From AC-50 sp035640455 (GTDB lineage Bacteria; Actinomycetota; Thermoleophilia; Gaiellales; Gaiellaceae), in contig DASQWB010000107.1 of NCBI GenBank assembly GCA_035640455.1, forward strand, positions 22,011-86,010: a DNA stretch of 64,000 nt, written 5' to 3'. Shown here one piece after another: positions 49,940 to 57,530 of this stretch; within the stretch, counting starts at the first letter, position 1, and each line of letters begins with the position of its first letter. The notes under the pieces were generated by a model, which made no database searches, was not told where the DNA came from, and worked only from the letters and a program-made list of their open reading frames with translations. The position numbers and the translations under genes were made by a program.

Positions 49940-52089
49940 GCGATCTTCTCGAGCGGCGCGTACTCGAGCACGAGCCGGCGCTCGCTGCCGTCGCCGGCGA
50001 ACCGCACCGTCACGACGCCGCCCGGCTCGATCCGCGTCACGACGCCCTCGCCCAGCGTCCCGTGGCGGACCGAGTCACCTGTGGAGAGCACGGGTACGTC
50101 CTCGCGCGGCGCGACGACCGCAGGCGCCCTGGAGCCCCAGGTCGCCGGCGCGAGGCGCTCGCGTATAACTAGAGAGCTAGCTGGGAGCTCGTCGAGGAAG
50201 CGTGACGGCAGCTTCAAGTCGCGCAGACCGTAGAGCGACCGCGACACCGCGTGGAGGAGCACGAGGCGCTCCTTCGCGCGCGTCATGCCCACGTAGGCCA
50301 GTCGCCGCTCCTCCTCGACGCCCTGCTCCTCGATCGAGCGGGAGTGCGGGAAGATCCCCTCCTCCATCCCGATCATGAAGACGGCCCGGAACTCGAGCCC
50401 CTTCGCGTTGTGGAGCGTGAGCAGCGTGACGAGGCTCTGCTCGCCGCGCAGCGCGTCCTGGTCGGAGTAGAGCGAGATCTCCTGGAGGAAGCTCGACAGG
50501 CTCGGCTCCTCCGCCGTCTCCTGGTACTCGCGCGCGACGCCGACGAGCTCCTGGAGGTTCTCGATTCGCCCCTGCGCCTCGACGGTGCGCTCCGCCTCGA
50601 GCGACTCGAGGTAGCCCGTCCGCTCGAGCACGCGCTCGACGAGCTCCGGCACCTCGAGCTCGAGCGCCCCCGCCTGGAGCGACAGAAGAAGCGTCCGCAG
50701 GCCCTCGACCGCGCGCCGAGGCGCCGTCGCCACGCCCGCCTCCTCGGCCTGCTCGAGCGCCTCCCAGAGCGAGATCCCGTGCGTGTCGGCGAAGGTCGCG
50801 AGGCGCGCGAGGGTCGTGTCCCCGACCCCGCGCCGCGGCCGGTTCGCGATCCGCTGCAGGCTGACCGCGTCGTACGGATTGTCGATCACCTGCAGGTACG
50901 CGATGACGTCCTTCACCTCCGCCCGCTCGTAGAACCGGGGCCCGCCGATCACCTGATACGCCACGCCCTGCCGCACGAGCACGTCCTCGAGCACGCGCGA
51001 CTGTGCGTTCGTACGGTAGACGACCGCGACCTCGTCCCCGCTCCAGCCGTACTCGACGAGCGCGGCTATCTCGGCGGCGACGAAGCGCGCCTCCGCGTGC
51101 TCGTCCTCGACCTCGACCACGCGCACCGGCTCGCCCTCGCCGAGCTCCGACCAGAGGTTCTTCTCCTTCCGCTCGCGGTTGTGCTGGATGACCGCGTTCG
51201 CTGCGCCGAGGATCGCGTTCGTCGAGCGGTAGTTCTGCTCGAGCGGGATCGTCCGCGTGCCGGGGAAGTCGCGCTCGAAGTCGAGGATGTTGCGGATGTC
51301 CGCGCCGCGGAAGGCATATATGGACTGGTCCGGATCTCCCACGGCGCAAACGTTCAGGTGCTTTCGGGACAGGAGCTTCAGCAGCGCGTACTGCGCGTGG
51401 TTCGTGTCCTGGTACTCGTCGACGAGGACGTAGCGGAAGGCGTTCTGCCACCGCTCGAGCGCCTCGGGGAAGGTCTCGAGGATCCGGACGGTCAGCATCA
51501 GCATGTCGTCGAAGTCGACCGCGTTCGAGGCGAAGAGCCGCCGCTGGTAGAGGTCGTACACGTCCGCGACGGTCTGATCGTAGAAGGACGCGACCCGGTC
51601 GCGGTACTCCTCGGGCCAGACGAGGGTGTTCTTCGCGTTCGAGATCTGGGCGTGGATGCCGCGCGGCACGAACCGCTTCGGGTCGCGCTCGAGCTCCTCC
51701 AGGCACAGCTTCACGAGCCGGATCTGGTCGGCCTGGTCGTAGATCGTGAAGTTCGTCCGGTAGCCGAGCCGCGGCGCCTCGCGGCGCAGCATTCGGCCGC
51801 ACGCGGCGTGGAAGGTGAGGATCCAGATCGCCCGCGCCGGGCCGCCCAGGAGGTCCTCGAGGCGGGTCTTCATCTCCCCTGCGGCCTTGTTCGTGAACGT
51901 GATCGCGAGGATCTCGTTCGGCTTCACGCCGACCGCGTTGACGAGGTGCGCGACGCGGTAGGTGAGGACGCGCGTCTTCCCCGAGCCCGCGCCCGCGACG
52001 ACGAGGAGCGGCCCCTCGGTGGCGACGACGGCCTCGCGCTGGGCGTCGTTCAGGTCAGCGAGGTAGCGCTCCGGAGAGGCGACGGACAT
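49936..52089 (-). CDS. pcrA: PcrA/UvrD ATP-dependent DNA helicase
   Basis: A 717-residue superfamily 1 helicase. Motifs in order: Q motif LNDAQREAV, Walker A AGAGSGKTRVLTYR, Ia TFTNKAAGEMKTRL, II VLVDEYQDTNHAQY, III AVGDPDQSIYAFRGA, IV QNYRST, V LVTLLTLHNAKGLEF and VI RRLAYVGMTRAKERLVL. The C-terminus (GDSVRHGTLGEGVVTRIE...APLEKIA) is the Tudor-like RNA-polymerase-binding domain of PcrA. It unwinds DNA in nucleotide excision repair and removes RecA. ATG 52089 trims a long shadow extension; it overlaps the preceding winged-helix gene by 40 bases. Confidence 0.96.
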   Translation of the reverse strand: MSVASPERYLADLNDAQREAVVATEGPLLVVAGAGSGKTRVLTYRVAHLVNAVGVKPNEILAITFTNKAAGEMKTRLEDLLGGPARAIWILTFHAACGRMLRREAPRLGYRTNFTIYDQADQIRLVKLCLEELERDPKRFVPRGIHAQISNAKNTLVWPEEYRDRVASFYDQTVADVYDLYQRRLFASNAVDFDDMLMLTVRILETFPEALERWQNAFRYVLVDEYQDTNHAQYALLKLLSRKHLNVCAVGDPDQSIYAFRGADIRNILDFERDFPGTRTIPLEQNYRSTNAILGAANAVIQHNRERKEKNLWSELGEGEPVRVVEVEDEHAEARFVAAEIAALVEYGWSGDEVAVVYRTNAQSRVLEDVLVRQGVAYQVIGGPRFYERAEVKDVIAYLQVIDNPYDAVSLQRIANRPRRGVGDTTLARLATFADTHGISLWEALEQAEEAGVATAPRRAVEGLRTLLLSLQAGALELEVPELVERVLERTGYLESLEAERTVEAQGRIENLQELVGVAREYQETAEEPSLSSFLQEISLYSDQDALRGEQSLVTLLTLHNAKGLEFRAVFMIGMEEGIFPHSRSIEEQGVEEERRLAYVGMTRAKERLVLLHAVSRSLYGLRDLKLPSRFLDELPASSLVIRERLAPATWGSRAPAVVAPREDVPVLSTGDSVRHGTLGEGVVTRIEPGGVVTVRFAGDGSERRLVLEYAPLEKIA

Positions 52090-52331
52090 CCCGCCGATGC
52101 TACCGCCGCCGTTCGGACCTCCAACCGCCGCACGGCCAGCGCCTCGAGGCCGGCCCGCGTCAGGCGCCAGCCGCGGCGGCGAACGAGCAGCCCTTCGGCG
52201 GTCAGGCGGCGCAGCGCGAGGAAGATCTCGGGCCGCGGCGTCAGCCCGAGGGCCCGGACGAGCTCTGCCTCCTGGCGCGGCGCGCGACCGAGCGCGGCGA
52301 GCAGCATGGCGTCGACGGCCCGCGTCTCCAT
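52050..52331 (-). CDS. Small winged-helix-like protein
   Basis: A 93-residue protein, METRAVDAMLLAALGRAPRQEAELVRALGLTPRPEIFLALRRLTAEGLLVRRRGWRLT. The pattern of three helices and a wing (GLLVRRRGWRLTRAGLEAL) indicates a winged helix-turn-helix DNA-binding domain. Its last 40 bases overlap the pcrA start in another frame. The C-terminal 20 residues look unordered. The target is unknown; a role linked to the helicase operon is possible. Confidence 0.55.
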   Translation of the reverse strand: METRAVDAMLLAALGRAPRQEAELVRALGLTPRPEIFLALRRLTAEGLLVRRRGWRLTRAGLEALAVRRLEVRTAAVASAGCPSPLRSATSLT

Positions 52332-52352
52332 CCGGGCATTGTGCCGCTCGAG

Positions 52353-52538
52353 CTAGGCCTCGGGGACGGCCCGCCGGTGACTGCCGGCGATGATCAACGC
52401 GGCGAGCAGACCGATCCCGCCGACGACCATCAGGATGATGCCGACGAGATGGATGCTGACGCCCGAGACGTGGAAGCTCACCGCCCACGTCAGCACGGCG
52501 CCGGCCGCGATCAAGAGGATGCTGATTCCTATACCCAT
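52353..52538 (-). CDS. DUF6458-type two-helix membrane protein
   Basis: A 61-residue protein starting MGIGISILLIAAGAVLTWAV, then SFHVSGVSIHLVGIILMVVGGIGLLAALIIAG. Two membrane helices joined by a short turn match the tiny actinobacterial DUF6458-type proteins. The function is unknown. Hydrophobicity and conserved start make it a real gene despite its length. Confidence 0.75.
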   Translation of the reverse strand: MGIGISILLIAAGAVLTWAVSFHVSGVSIHLVGIILMVVGGIGLLAALIIAGSHRRAVPEA

Positions 52539-52574
52539 GTGAGGGAAACGGCGCCGCCGCCGCCCGGGATACGC

Positions 52575-53288
52575 CTACCGCGTGGCCTCGTCGAGCGCAG
52601 CCTCGATCCAGGCGCGGGCGGCGTCGAGGGCCTCCGAGTCGCTCGACTTGACGACGACCTCGACTTCGGGGCCGCCCTCGCCGAAAGTCGGGTACGAGCC
52701 GACGAGCACCGCGGGGTGCCGCTCGACCGTCGCCTGGAGCACGCCCACGATCGTGCTTTCGCGCGTCCGGTACCGCCGCCGCCACGACCTGATCGGCTGT
52801 GCTCGTCGCAGCTCGCCCTCGATCGTCCCGAACATCGCCTCCATCTCGGCTGGGAGCCCCGGCAGGACGTAGACGTTCTCGATCACGAAGCCCGGCGCGC
52901 CGCCGAGCGGGTTGTCGAGCGGCCGCGCGCCGGCCGGCAGCTGCGCCCAGCGCGCAGCGTACTCGGGGTCGTGCCGAAAGCGCGCCCGCAGGCGCTCCGC
53001 CATCTCCGGCACCTCCTCCTGGGGGAGGCCGAAGGTGGCGGCCAGCGCCTCGCGCGTGACGTCGTCGGGCGTCCCGCCGAGGCCGCCCGTGACGAGCAGG
53101 AGGTCGACGCGGGGCGCGTGCTCGCGGATGAAGCCGGCGATCGCGTCGATCTCGTCCGGTACCGCGGCGAGCAGGCGGACGTGCACGCCCAGAGCTTCGA
53201 GCCGCGCCGCGAGCCACGACGCGTTCGTGTTGACGACGTCGCCGGAGACGAGCTCGTTCCCGATCGTGAGGATGGCGGCCGAGGCCAC
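52575..53288 (-). CDS. MoCF-biosynthesis/CinA N-domain protein
   Basis: A 237-residue protein of the CinA N-terminal/MoaB-like domain: AAILTIGNELVSGDVVNTNASWLAARLEALGVHV, then VDLLLVTGGLGGTPDDVTREALAATFGL, and GAPGFVIENVYVLPGLPAEMEAMF. These are the molybdopterin-binding-fold motifs used by CinA for ADP-ribose pyrophosphatase activity. It lacks the C-terminal nicotinamide-nucleotide amidase domain of full CinA. The GTG at 53288 is set by the Leu-Ala-Val-Ala pre-strand; only 21 bases separate it from the divergent gene. Confidence 0.86.
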   Translation of the reverse strand: MASAAILTIGNELVSGDVVNTNASWLAARLEALGVHVRLLAAVPDEIDAIAGFIREHAPRVDLLLVTGGLGGTPDDVTREALAATFGLPQEEVPEMAERLRARFRHDPEYAARWAQLPAGARPLDNPLGGAPGFVIENVYVLPGLPAEMEAMFGTIEGELRRAQPIRSWRRRYRTRESTIVGVLQATVERHPAVLVGSYPTFGEGGPEVEVVVKSSDSEALDAARAWIEAALDEATR

Positions 53289-53309
53289 GGCGAGCGAGTA
53301 TAGGAAGGG

Positions 53310-54050
53310 ATGAGCCGGCTTCAGGAGCTCCAGGAACGGCGGACCTACGAGTGCCGGCTGACCCCGGACCGCGCGCTTCGGACGATCGACGAGGCGGAGG
53401 CGTTCCTCCGCGACCGCGGCCTGCTGACGCGGACGGCCGACTCGGCGCTCCCGAGCCTCTACGAGGCCTGTCACGAGGATCCGTACGCCCCCGGGCGCGG
53501 CGGCTTCGGCGAGTGGCCCGCGTCGAAGTGGCCGTGGTTCGGCGAGCTCGCCGGCCGCGAGGGCGTCCAGCGCCTCAACGTCCACCACCGCGGCAAGAAC
53601 CTCCTCGTGACGGCCGAGACGGCGACGCTCCTCGACCCGATCTGCCGCTCCGAGATCGAGCGCATGTCGGCGGTGCCGGAGTGGACCCGCGTGCTCGACC
53701 ATCTCGCCGCGGCGGGCCCGTCCGAGTCAGAAGATCTCGGGCTCGAGCTCGGGCTGAAGCCGAAGGAGCTGAAGTCGATCCTCTTCCCGCTCGAGCTCTG
53801 CGGCGCAGTCGTGCGCCGGAACGGCATGCTCGAGCGCTGGGATCAGGCCTTCCCTGAGCCGGCGGAGGGGCCCGGCGGGCTCGGGGAGCTGCTCGTCGCG
53901 GCGGTGCGCGCGGCGGTCGTCGCGCCGGAGAAGGAAGTAGGGCGCTGGTTCAGCTGGCGCTGGCTCTTCTCCCCTGAGCTCGTCGACGGGCTCGTCGCCG
54001 ACGGTCGCCTGGAGCGGCCCGAGCCCGGATGGATCGCCGCGGCGTCCTGA
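53310..54050 (+). CDS. Protein of unknown function with winged-helix features
   Basis: A 246-residue protein without signal peptide. It contains RTIDEAEAFLRDRGLLTRTADSALPSLYEACHEDPYAPGRGGFGEWPASKWPWFGELAGREGVQRLNVHHRGKNLLVT... then helices and a likely winged helix, GLELGLKPKELKSILFPLELCGAVVRRNGMLERWD. By feel it resembles AlkZ-type (HTH_42) or related nucleic-acid proteins, but the similarity is not strong. It overlaps the VanZ gene by 22 bases, so the two share a transcript. Confidence 0.7.
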   Translation: MSRLQELQERRTYECRLTPDRALRTIDEAEAFLRDRGLLTRTADSALPSLYEACHEDPYAPGRGGFGEWPASKWPWFGELAGREGVQRLNVHHRGKNLLVTAETATLLDPICRSEIERMSAVPEWTRVLDHLAAAGPSESEDLGLELGLKPKELKSILFPLELCGAVVRRNGMLERWDQAFPEPAEGPGGLGELLVAAVRAAVVAPEKEVGRWFSWRWLFSPELVDGLVADGRLERPEPGWIAAAS

Positions 54051-54379
54051 GGCTCTGGGCGCCCGTCGTGGCGTGGGCCGCGGTCATCTTCGCGCTGTCG
54101 TCGATCCCGAGCCTCTCGACCGGCCTCGGGCTGTGGGACACCGTGCTGCGAAAGGGCGCGCACACCGTCGAGTACGCCGTCTTCGGCGCGTTGCTCCTGC
54201 GGGCTCTCGGCGCGCGCCTGCCGACCCTCCTCGCCGGAGCGGCGTACGCCGCGACCGACGAGCTCCACCAGCACTTCGTCCACGGCCGGCACGCTTCGCC
54301 GGTCGACGTCGGGATCGACACGGTCGGGCTTGTCCTCGGCATCCTCGTGCTCGAGCACGCGCGGGCGTGGGCGCGCTAG
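54029..54379 (+). CDS. VanZ-like membrane protein
   Basis: A 116-residue protein with three or four helices: WAPVVAWAAVIFALSSIPSL, then KGAHTVEYAVFGALLLRALG and AAYAATDELHQHFVHGRHASPVDVGIDTVGLVLGILV. KxxHxxEYxxFGxLL and DExHQxFVxGRxxSxxDVxxDTxG are the conserved VanZ motifs. The function is unknown; VanZ itself confers low-level teicoplanin resistance. ATG 54029 overlaps the upstream gene. Confidence 0.9.
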   Translation: MDRRGVLRLWAPVVAWAAVIFALSSIPSLSTGLGLWDTVLRKGAHTVEYAVFGALLLRALGARLPTLLAGAAYAATDELHQHFVHGRHASPVDVGIDTVGLVLGILVLEHARAWAR

Positions 54380-54816
54380 CCCTCGACTTCGACGCAGTGC
54401 TCGGAGACACGCGGCCGCTCTGGCGCGCGTGGCTCGAGGACGTCGTGCGGCGGGCGCGGGTCGAGGTCGAGCTGCCGGAGGACCGGCTCGCGGCTGCGGG
54501 AGCGCTCGACGGTACGGTCGGCAACTGGCCGGCGCTCCTCGAGCGCTTCGCCGAGGACCGGGCCCCAGTCCACCTGCGGCCGAGCGCAGAGGTGAACGCG
54601 GCGCTCCGGCGGCTCGCCGGGAACGGCGTGCGCCTCGGCGCCTTCACGGACGCGCCGGAGCCGCTCGCCCGGGTCGCCGCGGCGCAGCTCGGGGTCGCCC
54701 GACGGCTCGAGGCGCTCGAGGCCGGCGCCGACGCCCTCGAGCGGCTGCTGGAGCGGCTCGGGCCGGCGACGCGAGTCGTGCGGAGCCGAAGCGAGCTCGC
54801 CGAGGCCGCTCGGTAA
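54367..54816 (+). CDS. HAD-like hydrolase
   Basis: A 149-residue protein from GTG 54367: GALALDFDAVLGDTRPLWRAWLEDVVRRA. DFDAV is HAD motif I (nucleophile Asp, acid Asp), FTDAPEPLARVAAAQLG is motif II (Thr), and RVVRSRSELAEAA is the end; the motif III/IV acidic patch is weak, so phosphatase activity is uncertain. It is shorter than typical HADs (about 200). It overlaps the VanZ gene by 13 bases and lies in the same transcript. Confidence 0.68.
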   Translation: MGALALDFDAVLGDTRPLWRAWLEDVVRRARVEVELPEDRLAAAGALDGTVGNWPALLERFAEDRAPVHLRPSAEVNAALRRLAGNGVRLGAFTDAPEPLARVAAAQLGVARRLEALEAGADALERLLERLGPATRVVRSRSELAEAAR

Positions 54817-54826
54817 CATCGCCGTC

Positions 54827-55048
54827 ATGGAGCGCAAGCAGGTCGGTGACCGTCAGCTCGACGCGGTGCTCGAGCGGCTCGACCGGATCGGCGACGAGCT
54901 GCGGTCGATCAACCGCAAGCTCGATCAGCAGGAGCACCTCCTGCGCATCACACGGGAACTCGCGAACCTCAACGAGTCGCTGCAGGCGCTCGCCTACGCC
55001 GCCCTCGGCCAGCACGGCCCACAGGTGCGGCGCCGCCGGACCGGCTAG
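54827..55048 (+). CDS. Small coiled-coil protein
   Basis: A 73-residue protein rich in charged heptads, DRQLDAVLERLDRIGDELRSINRKLDQQEHLLRITRELANLNESLQAL, ending in a basic tail (QVRRRRTG). It starts 10 bases after the HAD gene, so it is in the same unit, and overlaps the convergent propeller gene by 4 bases. No family or function recognised. Confidence 0.6.
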   Translation: MERKQVGDRQLDAVLERLDRIGDELRSINRKLDQQEHLLRITRELANLNESLQALAYAALGQHGPQVRRRRTG

Positions 55049-56115
55049 CGCGCGAGCCGGTAGACGCTGCCGTCGAGCGACGCGAGGTAGAGCTCGCCGC
55101 TCGAGCCTTCCCCGAACGACGAGAGCGACGGTACGGTGAACCGCTCGCGGCGCATCTTGCCGCCGCGGATGCTCCAGATCCGTCCGCTGCAATAGTCGCC
55201 GTAGAAGTAGCGCCCTCGGGCCGCCGGCACCGCGCGGCCGCGGTAGACGTAGCCGCCGGTGACGGAGCAGCCCAGGTCGTGGTTGTAGACGGCGACGGGG
55301 AAGACGAGCGGGCCGCGCGTCGGCTGCTCGCCCGGCTTGTACCGTGCCCGGCCCTCCCAGATCCGCCAGCCGTAGTTGATCGGCTCGCCGAGCCGGCGCC
55401 GCGGCAGGAAATCGACCTCCTCCCACTCGTTCTGGCCGACGTCGGCGATCCACAGGTCCTTCGTCAGCCGGTCGAAGCTGAAGCGCCAGGGGTTCCGCAG
55501 CCCGAGCGCGGCGATCCTCACCCGCGGTCCCGCCACCGGCAGGTCGACGGCGATCCGAAGGAGCTTGCCGAGCAGGCTCTTCGGATTCTGCGCCCGGTTC
55601 TGGGGGTCGCCGCCGGAGCCGCCGTCGCCCATCCCCACGTACAGCCACCCGGCTGGCCCGAACTGGAGCTGGCCGCCGTTGTGGTTCGCGTACGGCTGGT
55701 CGATGAAGAGGAGCTGGCGCGCGGTGCTGGGGAGGGCACGCGTTCCGTTCGAGCGGTACTCCACGACGCGGGTGTCGCCGTGCCGGTCGGTGTAGTCGAC
55801 GAAGAGCCGGTGGTTGCGCGCGTACCGCGGGTGGAACGCGACCGAGAGCAGGCCCTGCTCGCTCCCGAGGGAGACGCGGCCGCGGAGGTCGAGGAACGGC
55901 GTCTTGCGGACACGGCCGTTCTGGATCACGACGATCCGGCCCGTCTTCTCGACGACGTACAGCTTGCCGGGCTGGCCTGGAGCGACGGTGACGTACGTCG
56001 GCTGCGAGAGGCCCGACACGACGCGGACGAGGTGGAGCGCCTGCTCCTGTGGGCGAGCGCCCGAGGCGCCGACGAGCGCCGCGGCGACCACGGCGAGAGC
56101 GACCTTCGATCTCAC
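55045..56115 (-). CDS. Secreted PQQ-dependent sugar dehydrogenase-like propeller
   Basis: A 356-residue exported protein, GTG 56115, signal peptide 1-20. It is the six-bladed propeller of soluble glucose dehydrogenase/Yliig (GSDH): VVSGLSQPTYVTVAPGQPGKLYVVEKTGRIVVI, EQGLLSVAFHPRYARNHRLFVDYTDRHGDTRVVEY, ANHNGGQLQFGPAGWLYVGMGDGGSGGDPQNRAQNP and RNPWRFSFDRLTKDLWIADVGQNEWEEVDF. The His of NHNGGQ and the GDGGSGGDP loop are the PQQ/substrate region. It would oxidise sugars or aldoses outside the cell. It overlaps the upstream gene by 4 bases (GTGA). Confidence 0.88.
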   Translation of the reverse strand: MRSKVALAVVAAALVGASGARPQEQALHLVRVVSGLSQPTYVTVAPGQPGKLYVVEKTGRIVVIQNGRVRKTPFLDLRGRVSLGSEQGLLSVAFHPRYARNHRLFVDYTDRHGDTRVVEYRSNGTRALPSTARQLLFIDQPYANHNGGQLQFGPAGWLYVGMGDGGSGGDPQNRAQNPKSLLGKLLRIAVDLPVAGPRVRIAALGLRNPWRFSFDRLTKDLWIADVGQNEWEEVDFLPRRRLGEPINYGWRIWEGRARYKPGEQPTRGPLVFPVAVYNHDLGCSVTGGYVYRGRAVPAARGRYFYGDYCSGRIWSIRGGKMRRERFTVPSLSSFGEGSSGELYLASLDGSVYRLAR

Positions 56116-57530
56116 GGCAGCCGGTAGACGTCGAGGACGCCGCTCGTCCGGTGCTCGTTCGCGTCGCCCTCGGGAAGGGCGATCCGGCCGTCGGTGACGA
56201 TCGGCGAGGACCAGTGGCCCGACCCGGCCGAGAGCGTCGCCACGTCGGCGCCGTCCGTCGGTCGGCGGACGTGGAGGCCGCTGCCGTTCGGGTCGTAGAC
56301 GTAGAGGAGCCCGCCGGCGAGAATGGGGCTCGTTCCGCCCACCGCCTTCCGCCAGACGAGCTGGAGGCGGCCGCCACTCAGGACCCAGCCGCGCGTCGAG
56401 GAGCCGGTCGCGGCGAAGACCCACGTGCGCCCGCCGGAGCGCCAAACTGCCGGCGCCGAGAAGAGGCCGTCACCGAGCGAGACGGTCTGCAGCTCGCCCC
56501 CGCGCCGTGCGCCCGCCCGAGAGGTGCCGTTCAGGCGGGCGAGCCGGAGCAGCCGCAGCTTTGCGTCCTTGCCGCTCTGCACCACGAGGCCGGACGAGAC
56601 GACCGCGGGGGCGGTCGAGCCGAGGTCGACGTCGCCGGAGTCGAGCTGCGCCTGGTCGGTCGGCGTCCAGTTCTGGAGCAGCCGCCCGGCGTTCGGGCTG
56701 AGCATCAGCACGCTGTCGCCCCAGTGCCGGCGACCGTCCCACCTGCCGTCGCCCGTCGCGACGAGCAGCCGGCCGCTCCCCGGCAGGACGACGACCCCTG
56801 AGCGCGCCCAGATCGCCGCGCCACTCTCCGAGCACGTGCTCGGCCTGATCAGCGCGCGGCGGTCGCTGCAGAGCGCGTTCCAGATATGGACGAGGCGGCC
56901 CGTGCGCGCGTCGATCGCGGCGACGTGGCCTTGGTAGGGCGGCGCGTCGCCGACGAAGCCGCCGGTCGTCGCGAGGACGAGGCCGCGCGAGAGGTTGAGG
57001 GCGGTGCCGAGCTTCTCGCGTGCGGGGAGTCGCGTGATCGACCTCGACCAGATCTCGCGGCCGGTCGCAAGCGAGAGCTTGTGGATGCGGCCGTCGGGAG
57101 CGCCCGCCCAGACGAAACGGCGGTCGCTGATCGGCGAGGAGTTCGTGATCCGGGACGAGGCCGCCCAGGAGGAGTAGCCGCGCGGTGTGAAGAGCCAGAG
57201 CCGCGCGCCGCTTTCGGCGTCGATCGCGAGCGTGCGGCCGTACGAGGTCGTGAGGACGAAGACGTCGTGGCGGGCGCCCTTTACGGAGACGCCGCGGAGG
57301 TAGATCGGCGAGGAGTCGGCCGTGCCGGGGAGGCCGATCCGCTCACGGCGGAGGCTGCCGACGTTCGCCGCGGTGATCCCGGTCGAGGCCGGCCCGGCGT
57401 TGTGGCGTGCCGCGTCGTAGCCGAAGCGCGTCCAGTCCCCACCCACCTGGACCGCGGCGTGCTTCGGCGCCGCGCTCGCGCAGGCGGCGGCCACGAGGGC
57501 GACGAGCCCGAGCGCCGCGGCGAGCCTCAA
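56112..57530 (-). CDS. PQQ-like beta-propeller lipoprotein
   Basis: A 472-residue protein from TTG 57530, which overlaps the preceding stop (TTGA). A lipobox, LVAAAC, follows a short hydrophobic segment. The body is a PQQ-type propeller (GTADSSPIYLRGV, AIDAESGARLWLFTPRG, IHKLSLATGREIWSRSITRLP, HVAAIDARTGRLVHIWNALC, LLYVYDPNGSGLHVRRPTDGADVATLSAG). Such proteins are often quinoprotein relics without the cofactor site. It lies between the sugar-dehydrogenase-like gene and DUF2156 in one operon. Substrate unknown. Confidence 0.85.
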   Translation of the reverse strand: MRLAAALGLVALVAAACASAAPKHAAVQVGGDWTRFGYDAARHNAGPASTGITAANVGSLRRERIGLPGTADSSPIYLRGVSVKGARHDVFVLTTSYGRTLAIDAESGARLWLFTPRGYSSWAASSRITNSSPISDRRFVWAGAPDGRIHKLSLATGREIWSRSITRLPAREKLGTALNLSRGLVLATTGGFVGDAPPYQGHVAAIDARTGRLVHIWNALCSDRRALIRPSTCSESGAAIWARSGVVVLPGSGRLLVATGDGRWDGRRHWGDSVLMLSPNAGRLLQNWTPTDQAQLDSGDVDLGSTAPAVVSSGLVVQSGKDAKLRLLRLARLNGTSRAGARRGGELQTVSLGDGLFSAPAVWRSGGRTWVFAATGSSTRGWVLSGGRLQLVWRKAVGGTSPILAGGLLYVYDPNGSGLHVRRPTDGADVATLSAGSGHWSSPIVTDGRIALPEGDANEHRTSGVLDVYRLP

